Source: Streptomyces griseorubiginosus (GTDB lineage: Bacteria > Actinomycetota > Actinomycetes > Streptomycetales > Streptomycetaceae). Taken from it: DNA of 64,000 nt. The position numbers and the translations under genes are program-made. The notes beneath the pieces were generated by a model that had not been told where the DNA came from, did no database searches, and worked only from the letters and a program-made list of their open reading frames with translations. Shown piece by piece: positions 25,670 to 33,476 of this stretch; positions within the stretch are counted from its first letter, which is position 1; each line of letters starts with the position of its first letter. The stretch lies in NCBI RefSeq assembly GCF_001514195.1, contig NZ_KQ948742.1, positions 269,812 through 333,811 on the forward strand, written 5' to 3'.

Positions 25670-26320
25670 ATGACCCTGGCAGTGAAACAGCCCCCCGCCG
25701 CCGACCGTGTCTACACCCACGTCAAGCAAGGTGTGCTGGACCGCCGTTACGAGGGCGGGAGTCTGCTCACCGAGGGCGAGCTCGCCGAGGCCGTCGGGGT
25801 TTCTCGTACGCCTGTGCGAGAAGCGCTGCTGCGGCTGGAGGTCGAAGGGCTGATCAAGCTTTACCCGAAAAAGGGAGCGCTGGTCCTGCCCGTCTCCGCG
25901 CAGGAGATCGCGGACGTCGTCGAGACCCGCCAGCTGGTCGAGACGCACGCCGTCCGCAAGGCCGTACCGGCCTCCCCGCAGCTCATCGCCCGGCTGGAGG
26001 AACTGCTCGCCCAGCAGAAGGCGCAGGCCGCCGCCGGGGACCTGGCCGGCGCGGCCGTCACCGACCGCTGTTTCCACGCCGAGATCGTCCGCAGCGGCGG
26101 CAACGAGATCCTCAACCGGCTCTACGACCAGCTCCGCGACCGTCAGCTCAGGATGGGGGTCGCCGTCATGCACGCCCACCCGGACCGCATCACCAAGACC
26201 CTCGCCGAGCACGAGCAGATCCTGCGGGCCCTGCGCTCCGGCGACACGGAGGCGGTCACGGGCCTGATCCACGGGCACGTCGAGTGGTTCTCCCACCTGG
26301 CGCGCGGGGAGGTGCGATGA
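25670..26320 (+). CDS. GntR-family (FadR/FCD subfamily) transcriptional regulator
   Basis: 216 aa. The winged helix (DRVYTHVKQGVLDRRYEGGS, LLTEGELAEAVGVSRTPVRE, LLRLEVEGLIKLYPKKGALV) is followed by an all-helical FCD ligand domain in which Asp, His and further His residues typical of its metal site can be seen (TDRCFHAEIVR, HPDRITKTLAEHEQIL, HGHVEWFSHL). These proteins sense carboxylic acids. Its stop overlaps the start of the MFS permease gene (ATGA), so the regulator and transporter form one unit and the permease substrate is probably its effector. There is no ribosome site ahead of the ATG, consistent with leaderless translation. Confidence 0.88.
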   Translation: MTLAVKQPPAADRVYTHVKQGVLDRRYEGGSLLTEGELAEAVGVSRTPVREALLRLEVEGLIKLYPKKGALVLPVSAQEIADVVETRQLVETHAVRKAVPASPQLIARLEELLAQQKAQAAAGDLAGAAVTDRCFHAEIVRSGGNEILNRLYDQLRDRQLRMGVAVMHAHPDRITKTLAEHEQILRALRSGDTEAVTGLIHGHVEWFSHLARGEVR

Positions 26321-27615
26321 GCCGCCCCGCGGTCCTTCCGGGCGATCCCCCGGGCGGACGGCGCGCGATGGCCGTCTGGGGCATCGGCGTCTCCGTGTAC
26401 TTCGTCGCGGTCATCTTCCGTACGTCCCTCGGGGTCGCCGGACTCGACGCGGCCGACCGCTTCCATGTGAACGCCTCGGCCCTGTCGACCTTCTCGATCC
26501 TCCAGCTCCTCGTCTACGCGGGCATGCAGATACCCGTCGGCCTGCTCGTGGACCGGCTCGGCACCAAGAAGGTGCTCACCCTGGGCGTGGTGCTGTTCAC
26601 CGCGGGACAGCTCGGCTTCGCGTTCTCCCCGTCGTACGGCACCGCGCTCGCCTCGCGCGCCCTGCTCGGCTGCGGCGACGCGATGACCTTCATCAGCGTG
26701 CTGCGGCTGGGCACCCGCTGGTTCCCGGCCCGGCGCGGGCCCCTGGTCGCCCAGCTCGCCGGCCTCGCGGGCATGGCGGGCAACCTGGTCTCCACGCTGG
26801 TCCTGGCCCGGCTGCTGCACGGGGTCGGCTGGACCGCCGCGTTCGCGGGCAGCGCGCTCGCCGGAGTCATCGTCCTCGTCCTGCTGCTGCTCTTCCTCAA
26901 GGACCACCCCGAGGGCCACGAGCCGGAGCCCTTCCCGCACCGCGGGGCGGCCTACGTACGGCGTCAGATCGCCGCGTCCTGGCGCGAGCCCGGCACCCGG
27001 CTCGGCCTGTGGGTGCACTTCACGACCCAGTTCCCGGCGATGGTGTTCCTGCTGCTGTGGGGCCTGCCGTTCCTCGTCGAGGCACAGGGGCTGTCCCGGG
27101 CCACGGCGGGTGAACTGCTCACCCTCGTCGTGCTGTCCAACATGGTCGTCGGTCTCGTCTACGGCCAGGTCGTCGCCCGGCACCACGAGGCGCGGCTGCC
27201 GCTCGCGCTCGGCACGGTGGGTGTGACGGCGCTGCTGTGGGCGGCCACGCTGGCCTGGCCCGGCGAGCGCGCGCCGATGTGGCTGCTGATCGTGCTGTGC
27301 GTGGTGCTCGGTTCCTGCGGACCGGCGTCGATGCTCGGCTTCGACTTCGCGCGCCCGGCGAACCCGCCGGAGCGGCAGGGCACCGCGTCCGGCATCACGA
27401 ACATGGGCGGTTTCGTCGCGTCGATGACCACCCTCCTCGCCGTGGGGGTGCTGCTGGACGCGACCGACGAGAACTACAGCGTCGCCTTCTCCTCGGTCTT
27501 CGTGCTCCAGGTCCTCGGCGTCACCCAGATCCTGCGGCTGCGCGGGCGGGCGGCGCGACGGGAGCGCGAACGGCTGGTGGCGAGCCGCGTGGAGACGGTG
27601 CACGTGCCCGCCTGA
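26317..27615 (+). CDS. Major facilitator superfamily permease
   Basis: 432-aa transporter with about 12 membrane helices. Examples are GIGVSVYFVAVIFRTSLGVA, SILQLLVYAGMQIPVGLLVD, LVSTLVLARLLHGV, AGVIVLVLLLLFL, MVFLLLWGLPFLV, ALLWAATLAW and MWLLIVLCVVLGSCG. The loop 2-3 signature GLLVDRLGTKKVLTLGVVLF matches the MFS consensus. RQGTASGITNMGGFVASM resembles the conserved segment of carboxylate/nitrate-type porters. Translationally coupled to the GntR gene. The substrate is unknown; import of an organic acid sensed by the FCD regulator is the best guess. A basic C-terminal tail (RGRAARRERERLVASR) is cytoplasmic. Confidence 0.87.
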   Translation: MSRPAVLPGDPPGGRRAMAVWGIGVSVYFVAVIFRTSLGVAGLDAADRFHVNASALSTFSILQLLVYAGMQIPVGLLVDRLGTKKVLTLGVVLFTAGQLGFAFSPSYGTALASRALLGCGDAMTFISVLRLGTRWFPARRGPLVAQLAGLAGMAGNLVSTLVLARLLHGVGWTAAFAGSALAGVIVLVLLLLFLKDHPEGHEPEPFPHRGAAYVRRQIAASWREPGTRLGLWVHFTTQFPAMVFLLLWGLPFLVEAQGLSRATAGELLTLVVLSNMVVGLVYGQVVARHHEARLPLALGTVGVTALLWAATLAWPGERAPMWLLIVLCVVLGSCGPASMLGFDFARPANPPERQGTASGITNMGGFVASMTTLLAVGVLLDATDENYSVAFSSVFVLQVLGVTQILRLRGRAARRERERLVASRVETVHVPA

Positions 27616-27781
27616 GCGGGCCGGCGCACGGGGACGAGCGTGACGTACGCAAGGCCCAGGACGCCCCGGCAGGTCGACCACTGGGCGCGGTGCCGGTCGA
27701 GGCGTGGGCGCCGACGACCAGGCTCGCCCACGCCATCGGATGCCGGCCCACCCGCCACCGCGACCCCGGTGGGCCCGAACG

Positions 27782-28606
27782 CTACTGCGTGACCGTGAAG
27801 TTCCGCAGGATCGCCCCCGTCAGTTCCGGGTCGCCCTCCGCCTTGACCCGGTCCGCCACCGCCTCCGGGGTCACGCGGCCGCAGGCCAGGCGGACGTAGG
27901 TCTCCCAGTCGAGGGTGAGGGTGGCGGCCGGGCCGAGAGCCGGGGCGGTCTCCAGGGTGCCGCGGCCCTGGATGTCGACGCGGATGGTCCGCAGGAACTC
28001 GACGGGGCCGTGGATGTCGAAGACGATCGCCGAGCTGCGGGGGGCGTCGGCCTTGACGGCCACGACGTCGGGCAGCGCGTCGAGGAGGACGTCACGGGCG
28101 ATGTGGGCACCGGGGGAGTCGAGGTTGCCGGGCCGGCCGAGGGCGGTGCGCAGGTCCTGTTCGTGCACCCAGACGTCGAAGGCGTGCCGGCGCATGGACT
28201 CCGCGAGCGTCAGTTCGGATCCCAGCGGACCGCGCACCTTGGTGCCGGGGTCGCGGGACTCGTTCCGCAGCTGCCGGTTGCGGCGGATGATGACGTACTC
28301 CAGCTCGGAGGTCATCTCCGGCGCGGTGTGGTGGCGGCGGACGTCGACCTGCATCTCCATGTACCGCTGGATGTCGTTGGTGACGTGGTACAGGTCGCGC
28401 GGGAGGGTGTGGATGGGGCGCGGGTCGCCGAGCATCTCGCAGTCCAGGCCGATCACATGAGACACCACGTCCCTGACGGACCAGCCCGGGCAGGGGGTAC
28501 GACGGTTCCACTCGCCCTCCACCAGCGGGGTCACCAGCTCGGATATCGCTTCGATGGAATGGGTCCAGGCGTCGGCGTAGGGCTGGAGGGTGGGATGCAG
28601 ACTCAC
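27782..28606 (-). CDS. Maleylpyruvate isomerase family (mycothiol-dependent, DinB-like) protein
   Basis: 274 aa. The N-terminal four-helix MDMPI/DinB domain carries the conserved W-x-x-x-T-P-C-x-G-W segment (WNRRTPCPGWSVRDVVSHVI) and the metal-ligand histidines in DVVSHVIGLD and RRHAFDVWVHEQDLR. The C-terminal part (FDIHGPVEFLRTIRVDIQG, LTLDWETYVRLACGRV) resembles an SCP2-like domain often fused in this family. Members use mycothiol as a cofactor or detoxify thiol conjugates. No pathway partner lies beside it, so the substrate is open. Monocistronic, divergent from the nitrilase gene. Confidence 0.82.
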   Translation of the reverse strand: MSLHPTLQPYADAWTHSIEAISELVTPLVEGEWNRRTPCPGWSVRDVVSHVIGLDCEMLGDPRPIHTLPRDLYHVTNDIQRYMEMQVDVRRHHTAPEMTSELEYVIIRRNRQLRNESRDPGTKVRGPLGSELTLAESMRRHAFDVWVHEQDLRTALGRPGNLDSPGAHIARDVLLDALPDVVAVKADAPRSSAIVFDIHGPVEFLRTIRVDIQGRGTLETAPALGPAATLTLDWETYVRLACGRVTPEAVADRVKAEGDPELTGAILRNFTVTQ

Positions 28607-28792
28607 GGAACGGGACCCCTCGGCGGTCGGAGCACGGGCTGGTGATGGCGTCGTTGCCAGTGGGAGGCGGCGGTGGCTGTCGGCGGGTGTCTTGGAACGC
28701 TAAGTTACGCTGCTGTGAGGCACCCCGGCAGTGCTTTCGTGTGACGATCGTAGGCCCGTAAGGGACGGCTCGAATGCCAGGACGGTGGTAGT

Positions 28793-29566
28793 GTGCGCGC
28801 CTCTCTGATCCAGATCGCCGTGGATGAGGACGAATCGGTCGATTCCCGTCGCGGGCGGGTGGCCGCGCTGGTACGCAACCAGGCCGGTGTCGACCTCGTC
28901 GTGCTGCCGGAGCTGTGGACCACGGGGGCTTTCGCCTTCGAGGAGTTCGGGCGCGCGGCCGAGCCGCTGGAGGGGCCGACGTACGAGGCCATGGCGAAGG
29001 CGGCGAGCGACACGGGCGTGTGGCTGCACGCGGGCTCGATCCCCGAGCGGGACCCTGACGGCGCCCTCTACAACACCTCCCTCGTCTTCTCCCCCTCCGG
29101 CGAACTGGCCGCCGGCTACCGCAAGATCCACCGCTTCGGCTTCGACAAGGGCGAGGCTGTGCTGATGGGCCGGGGCGAGGACCTGGTGACGGTCCGGCTG
29201 CCCGGCACGACCGTCGGTGTGGCCACCTGCTACGACCTCCGTTTCCCCGAACTCTTCCGCGGTCTCGTCGACGCGGGCGCCGAGACCCTGGTGATCCCGG
29301 CGGGCTGGCCGGAGCGCCGCCGGGCGCACTGGACGCTGCTGGCCCAGGCGCGGGCGGTGGAGAACCAGGCGTTCGTGCTCGCCTGTGGAACGGCCGGGAC
29401 GCACGCGGGAGTTCCGCAGGCCGGTCACTCGATCGTGGTGGATCCGTGGGGCGAGGTGCTGGCCGAGGCGGGCGCCGGCGAGGAGGTCCTCACCGTGGAG
29501 TTCGACCCCGGGAAGGTGGCCGCGACCCGGGAGCAGTTCCCGGCCCTCAAGGACCGGGTGCTCTGA
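28793..29566 (+). CDS. Carbon-nitrogen hydrolase (nitrilase superfamily, omega-amidase-like)
   Basis: 257 aa. The catalytic Glu-Lys-Cys triad is visible: Glu in LVVLPELWTTG, Lys in AAGYRKIHRFGFDKGE and Cys in VGVATCYDLRFPELFRGL. The size and the YDLRFPE block fit the omega-amidase/NIT2 branch, which hydrolyses small omega-amides such as 2-oxoglutaramate and repairs side products of metabolism. The start is GTG at the conserved MRASLIQIAVDEDES. A weak ribosome site (AGGACGG) lies nearby. The C-terminus ends normally. Substrate is inferred only from the family. Confidence 0.85.
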   Translation: MRASLIQIAVDEDESVDSRRGRVAALVRNQAGVDLVVLPELWTTGAFAFEEFGRAAEPLEGPTYEAMAKAASDTGVWLHAGSIPERDPDGALYNTSLVFSPSGELAAGYRKIHRFGFDKGEAVLMGRGEDLVTVRLPGTTVGVATCYDLRFPELFRGLVDAGAETLVIPAGWPERRRAHWTLLAQARAVENQAFVLACGTAGTHAGVPQAGHSIVVDPWGEVLAEAGAGEEVLTVEFDPGKVAATREQFPALKDRVL

Positions 29567-29596
29567 CACCTGCGATCACCTGTGCCGCGCGGGAGG

Positions 29597-30094
29597 TCAG
29601 TCGTCCTCCCGCTCCTTCTCCGCGAGGTGGATCACGCACACCGCCACGGCGATGAGCAGCGCCGGGTCCGCGTCCTCCCGGACGATGTCGACGCCGTAGG
29701 TCTCGCGGACGTGCAGCCACCGCCGCGACACCACCGCGAGCAGCTCACCGTCGTACTCGACGGCGAACTCCCGGTCCAGGATCTTGCCGCTGACGTCGAG
29801 TTCGGTGCGGCCGTCAGCGAGGGCCACCCGGTAGTGGTTGCGCAGCAGCGACAGCCGCTTGCGGCGGATCGTGGCCAGCGGCTCGCCGTCCCGCTCGATC
29901 AGCATGGTGTCGCGCAGGGCGAACATCTTCTGGCGGATGTCGATCAGGACCCGCCCCTGGGTGTCCTTCAGCTCGAAGGTGTCCCGCAGCCGCATGGCCT
30001 TGCCGTCGACCAGGAACACCTTGTTTCCGTGGTCGTCCTCGATCCAGTAGTCCTCACCGAAGCCGAGGAGCCGGTCGCGCACGAGAAATCTCAT
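29597..30094 (-). CDS. LURP-one-related / scramblase-like family protein
   Basis: 165 aa of the LURP-one/YxjI fold, a closed beta-barrel related to Tubby and phospholipid scramblases. Seen: MRFLVRDRLLGFGEDYWIED, NKVFLVDGKAMRLRDTFELK, DTQGRVLIDIRQKMFALRDT and GKILDREFAVEYDGELLAVVSRRW. The ATG overlaps the TGA that ends the original AraC-type gene upstream (ATGA at 30091-30094), so it was once translationally coupled to that regulator. With the regulator now frameshifted, coupling is probably weakened because ribosomes in the shifted frame stop at 30099. Biological role unknown. Confidence 0.78.
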   Translation of the reverse strand: MRFLVRDRLLGFGEDYWIEDDHGNKVFLVDGKAMRLRDTFELKDTQGRVLIDIRQKMFALRDTMLIERDGEPLATIRRKRLSLLRNHYRVALADGRTELDVSGKILDREFAVEYDGELLAVVSRRWLHVRETYGVDIVREDADPALLIAVAVCVIHLAEKEREDD

Positions 30095-31106
30095 GCCCTT
30101 ACCGCTTCCCCGGCGCCCGGTCCGAAACGCCGCCGGTAGGCCGACGGGCTGAGTCCCGTCTCGCGCCGCACGCGCGCGCGGAGGTTGGCCGCCGTGCCGA
30201 GACCGCTCCTGGCGGCCACCACGTCGAGCCGCTCCTCCCCGCGCTCGATGAGCCGGCAGGCGAGTGCCACCCTCCCCCACTGCCTTGAGGGCGTGGGGGG
30301 ACCCCCATCGCCGTCAGCCAGGCGAGCGGTGTAGTGCCGAGTTGCGACTGGAAGCGCCGGTGCAGGGTGGCGGGGGAGACGGCCGCACGGTCCGCCAGGT
30401 CGGCCACCGTCAGCGTCTCCCCCAGCCGCTCCTGCGCCCACGCGAGCAGCGGGCCGAGCGACTCGTCCCGTACGTCGGGCAGGGGACGCTCCACGAACTG
30501 CCGTTGCCCGCCGTCGCGGTGGGCGGCGAAGACCAGCCTGCGGGAGACGTGGTTGGCGATCTCGGCGCCGTGGTCCCGGCGGACCAGGTGCAGCCCCAGG
30601 TCGAGCGCCGAGGCGCTGCCGGACGCCGTGAGGATGTCGCCGTCGTCGACGAAGAGGACGTCGGGCTCCAGCAGGACGCCCGGGAAACGGGCCCGGAACG
30701 AGTCGGTCCACATCCAGTGGCAGGCCGCCCGCCGCCCCTCCAGCAGACCGGCCTCCGCCAGGGTGAACGCGCCCGAGCAGAAGCCGACCAGCCGGGCGCC
30801 GCGCGCGTGTGCCCGGCGTACGGCGTCCAGTACGCGGGGCGAGCGCGGGGTGTCGGTGTCGGGCCGGTTCGGCACGATCAGCGTGTCCGCCGACTCGGCC
30901 GCCTCCAGGCCGGGCACCCCGGTGAGCGTGAAGAACCCGTCCCGCATCCGGGTGTCCGGTGCGGCGGCGCACAGCGTGAAGTCGTACAGCTCACGGCCGA
31001 GTTCGGGCCGGCGCAGCCCGAAGACCTCGATGGCGCAGCTCATCTCGAAGGGGTTCGAGTTCTCGTCCACGACCAGGACGACACGGTGCGAGGATCCTTG
31101 CGGCAT
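30091..31106 (-). pseudogene. DJ-1/PfpI-AraC family regulator disrupted by a hairpin insertion
   Basis: A GlxA-type regulator. An N-terminal amidase-like domain (SHRVVLVVDENSNPFEMSCA, VGFCSGAFTLAEAGLLEGRR with its nucleophile-elbow Cys) is followed by an AraC DNA-binding domain. The first HTH is intact (TVADLADRAAVSPATLHRRF) up to TPLAWLTA. Then a 35-bp insert (30273-30307) shifts the frame, and translation runs through unrelated residues to a stop at 30099. The second HTH survives in another frame (VALACRLIERGEERLDVVAA...TGLSPSAYRRRFGPG), ending at 30091. Removing exactly 35 bp rejoins the two halves as ...WLTARVALACRL.... A truncated but partly functional protein or programmed frameshift cannot be ruled out. 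Confidence 0.8.
30273..30307. mobile_element. 35-bp hairpin element inserted in the AraC-type gene
   Basis: Plus-strand ends TCCCCCACTGCC and GTGGGGGGACCCCCA. CCCCCAC pairs with GTGGGGG around TGCCTTGAGGGC (which itself contains GCC/GGC), and GGGGG-GA-CCCCC forms a second small hairpin. I recall near-identical C-run/G-run hairpins scattered through Streptomyces genomes, but no other copy is visible in this window. It encodes nothing. Excision restores the host reading frame. Confidence 0.6.
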
Positions 31107-31158
31107 GTGCGATTCCTAGCACTCGTACGCCGCCCGGGCCAGCCCGCACGATGGCGCC

Positions 31159-31551
31159 ATGGCAACCGAACCCGTCTCCCTGCCCACCGCCCTGGCCTCC
31201 TTCGCCGAGCAGTGGAGCCCCCGTATCGTCACCGCCGTCAACGACTACGACGTCCGCGTCACGCACGTCGAGGGCGAGCACCTCTGGCACGTGCACGACG
31301 ACACGGACGAGTTCTTCCTGGTCCTCGACGGCGAACTGCACATCGCGCTGCGCGAGGCGGCCGGAGAGCGCACGGTCGTCCTGCCGAAGCTGTCCGTCTT
31401 CACCGTCCCCAAGGGCGTCGAGCACAAGCCGTACGCCCCGGTCCCGACCGACATCCTCCTGCTCGAACCGACCGGCACGTCCACGGTCGGCGACCGCCAC
31501 GACGAGGTCCCGGCGCATGTGGAGGCGACGACGGGGCGCGCGCTGGGGTGA
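31159..31551 (+). CDS. Small single-domain cupin
   Basis: 130-aa cupin_2 protein. The two metal-binding motifs are present: motif 1 as HLWHVHDDTDEFFLVLDGEL (His, His, Glu) and motif 2 as PKGVEHKPYAPVPTDILLLE (His). Such small cupins include isomerases, dioxygenases and sensory or storage domains; the sequence does not say which. It is divergent from the disrupted AraC-type regulator with only about 50 bp between, so it may have been a target of that regulator. A strong hairpin follows the stop. Confidence 0.82.
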   Translation: MATEPVSLPTALASFAEQWSPRIVTAVNDYDVRVTHVEGEHLWHVHDDTDEFFLVLDGELHIALREAAGERTVVLPKLSVFTVPKGVEHKPYAPVPTDILLLEPTGTSTVGDRHDEVPAHVEATTGRALG

Positions 31552-31564
31552 GGGGCGCTGAACG

Positions 31565-31608
31565 GCGTCGAGGATGCGGGGGACAGCTCTCCCCCGCACC
31601 CTCGACGC
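31565..31608. terminator. Terminator between cupin and convergent microprotein gene
   Basis: Arms GCGTCGAGGATGCGGGGGA and TCCCCCGCACCCTCGACGC around a six-base loop, with one mismatch. Located 14 bp after the cupin stop and about 25 bp from the stop of the convergent small gene; likely bidirectional. Confidence 0.85.
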
Positions 31609-31633
31609 GAATGCAGCCCGATGCGGGGCTCGA

Positions 31634-31792
31634 CTACCGCCGGCGCGGGGCCAGCTTGAACAGCGCGACGCCCGCCGCGACCAGCGTCGTGGCGGCCACC
31701 AGCATCGCCATGCTGTTCAGCCACATCCCGGTCGCGGCCAGCGTGGCGCCTCCGGCCCCGGTCGTGCCGGCGCCGATCACTCGTCCGTACAT
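31634..31792 (-). CDS. 52-aa microprotein resembling an isolated LAXTG (class E sortase) sorting signal
   Basis: A short gene with a strong ribosome site (AGGAG, then GACACG, then ATG). The protein is MYGRVIGAGTTGAGGAT, then LAATG, then one hydrophobic helix (NSMAMLVAATTLVAAGVALF) and a basic tail KLAPRRR. LAxTG followed by a TM helix and positive charges is the cell-wall sorting signal used by Streptomyces class E sortases. Here there is almost nothing else: no signal peptide and only 17 residues before the motif. It lies 18 bp downstream of the glycosyltransferase gene and is probably in its operon. I recall similar small Gly-rich LAATG peptides in other Streptomyces but cannot name a function. 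Confidence 0.72.
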   Translation of the reverse strand: MYGRVIGAGTTGAGGATLAATGMWLNSMAMLVAATTLVAAGVALFKLAPRRR

Positions 31793-31810
31793 CGTGTCTC
31801 TCCTAGAGGG

Positions 31811-32998
31811 TTATGTTGCGACCCACTTCTCCTCGCTGCGGCGCAACAGCCCCCACAGCGAGGTGAAGTAGACGGCGTGCTGGAACAGGTCGTAGAGCAT
31901 CTCGGGGATCATCAGCGCCGCCACCAGCACCGCGCGGGGCCCCGCCCGCCGTACCGAGACCGTCTTCTCGACCAGGAAGATCAGTCCGATCACGGTCCAG
32001 AAGGGCGAGAAGCCGGGCCAGCCGTACAGCGTGGTGTACGTGACCATGTAGGTGAGGTAGACGAGGAAGGACAGCGCGCCGAAGCCCATCAGGAACTGCT
32101 GCATGAAGTAGCGGGCGGTGACACGTGTCCAGCCGTAGTCGCGCAGGTTCTCCAGGGCTCCGCGCTGCCACCGCAGCCGCTGGTGCCAGAGCTTGCCCAG
32201 GGTGGGCATGACCTCGGTGGTGACCTCGCAGCCGGCCGGGGACATGGCCCGGTAGCCGAGGGTCTTGACCGCCTTGGTCATCTCGTCGTCCTCGGTGAGC
32301 GAGGCGAGGCTGTAGTAGGCGTTGCCGCCGCCGAGCACCCCGCCGCGGCGGGCGGCGCGCACCTCGCGCAGGACGCGGGCGCGGAACATGGTGCCGGTGC
32401 CGGTGAGCACCTGGGCCTTGCCGCCGGTGCGCTCCAGCTCCCAGGCGTAGCGGTGGAACTCCATCCGCTGGAGCAGCCCGAGGAGGCCGCCGCCCTCCTC
32501 GCCGTAGAAGACCCCGCCCACGGCGCCGACCTTGCGGTTGAAGGTGCCGATGGCCGTCTCGCTGAACCAGGGGTTGAGGACGGTGTCGGCGTCCTGCACC
32601 AACAGCAGGTCGCGGTCCTCGAGATGGGGCAGCACCCAGGCGATGGCCTGGTTGAGGGCACCGGCCTTCTTGTGGGTGTTGCCCTGGGTGGCGAAGACCT
32701 GCGCGCCGTGCGCGACGGCGATCTCGGCGGTGGCGTCGGTGCAGTTGTCGGCGACCACGACGATCAGGTCGGGACGGCGGGTCTGCCGCCACAGGCCCTG
32801 GATCGCGTCGGCGATGCGGTCCTGTTCGTTGTGGGCCGGTATCAGCACCACCAGGCGCAGCGGGCCGTCGAAGTCGTCGGGTGCGGCGTGCGCACGCCGG
32901 GCGGCGTGCCGACGGGGGCGCGGTGGGCTCGCGGCGGGGGCCGCGAGCGTCGACGCAGGGTGGTGCACGGGGAGCCCCCGGGTGTGCTGATGGGCCAC
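31811..32998 (-). CDS. Membrane glycosyltransferase, family GT2
   Basis: 395 aa. Nucleotide-sugar-binding GT-A fold: RLVVLIPAHNEQDRIADAIQ, VVVADNCTDATAEIA, VQDADTVLNPWF (DxD), the acceptor-site EDDEMTKA (ED) and the QRLRWQRG motif (QxxRW) typical of processive beta-glycan synthases. Three or four membrane segments follow at the C-terminus (FGALSFLVYLTYMVTYTTL, WTVIGLIFLVE, AVLVAALMIPEMLYD). It probably builds or exports a cell-surface polysaccharide. The N-terminal 40 residues are Pro/His/Arg-rich. The adjacent LAATG microprotein gene suggests a cell-envelope role. No second synthase subunit is seen. Confidence 0.83.
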   Translation of the reverse strand: MAHQHTRGLPVHHPASTLAAPAASPPRPRRHAARRAHAAPDDFDGPLRLVVLIPAHNEQDRIADAIQGLWRQTRRPDLIVVVADNCTDATAEIAVAHGAQVFATQGNTHKKAGALNQAIAWVLPHLEDRDLLLVQDADTVLNPWFSETAIGTFNRKVGAVGGVFYGEEGGGLLGLLQRMEFHRYAWELERTGGKAQVLTGTGTMFRARVLREVRAARRGGVLGGGNAYYSLASLTEDDEMTKAVKTLGYRAMSPAGCEVTTEVMPTLGKLWHQRLRWQRGALENLRDYGWTRVTARYFMQQFLMGFGALSFLVYLTYMVTYTTLYGWPGFSPFWTVIGLIFLVEKTVSVRRAGPRAVLVAALMIPEMLYDLFQHAVYFTSLWGLLRRSEEKWVAT

Positions 32999-33067
32999 GC
33001 CCGGCTACTGCCAACCCCCCGGGCTCTCAAGGCCATCAGCTTTCACTATTTCCACACAAGCGGACAA

Positions 33068-33100
33068 GACAACCGTGATTACGGATTGCTCACGGTTGTC
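33068..33100. promoter_or_regulatory. Inverted repeat between the glycosyltransferase and DUF6458 genes
   Basis: GACAACCGTGA (33068-33078) and TCACGGTTGTC (33090-33100) are perfect 11-bp arms around 11 bases. Pairing extends outward to 16 bp if one bulge is allowed. It lies 70 bp upstream of the glycosyltransferase start and 40 bp downstream of the DUF6458 gene stop, both minus strand. It could be a terminator for the latter or an operator for the former; the moderate GC and absence of a clean T tract do not decide. Confidence 0.5.
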
Positions 33101-33139
33101 TGTCCTCGCCCTGTGCGTCCTTGGTTCCGCTGATGTCCC

Positions 33140-33388
33140 TTACACGCCGTATCCGTCGGAGTAGCCGTCGCGGCGTCCGTGCGGCTCCTCGACGACGGTC
33201 TGCGTGGTGGGCGGAACCACCACGCGCCGCCGCCGGGCGATGCTGCTGAACGTCGTCACGCCGATCAGCCCCACGATCATGAGGATCACACCGACCAGAT
33301 CGAGGTTGACCCCCTGCATGTGCCAGTCGGTGGCGAACGTGAGGATTGCTCCCACGGCGATGAGGATGATGCATCCGCCGAGGCCCAT
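33140..33388 (-). CDS. DUF6458-type small membrane protein
   Basis: 82 aa with two hydrophobic helices: GGCIILIAVGAILTFATDWH and LDLVGVILMIVGLIGVTTF. A basic patch ARRRRVVV and a polar tail ending SDGYGV follow. The match to the DUF6458 pattern (first helix ending ...TDWHMQGVNLDLVG) is clear, but the function of that family is unknown. It lies between the M18 peptidase and glycosyltransferase genes on the same strand with gaps of 88 and 141 bp. Confidence 0.78.
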   Translation of the reverse strand: MGLGGCIILIAVGAILTFATDWHMQGVNLDLVGVILMIVGLIGVTTFSSIARRRRVVVPPTTQTVVEEPHGRRDGYSDGYGV

Positions 33389-33476
33389 GAGTGTCGCCTC
33401 CCTGTCCGGTCCGGTCGTTCCGGTCCGGAACCCCGGGTACCCCCACTTTCGGCGAATACCCGTCGGGGAGTCCGAA

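Noticed and set aside
24554..26296. A 580-codon minus-strand frame reading through the D,D-carboxypeptidase into the GntR gene region
   Set aside because: Only the last 303 codons encode the protein family. The upstream part is antisense to gntR and lacks a start with a ribosome site.
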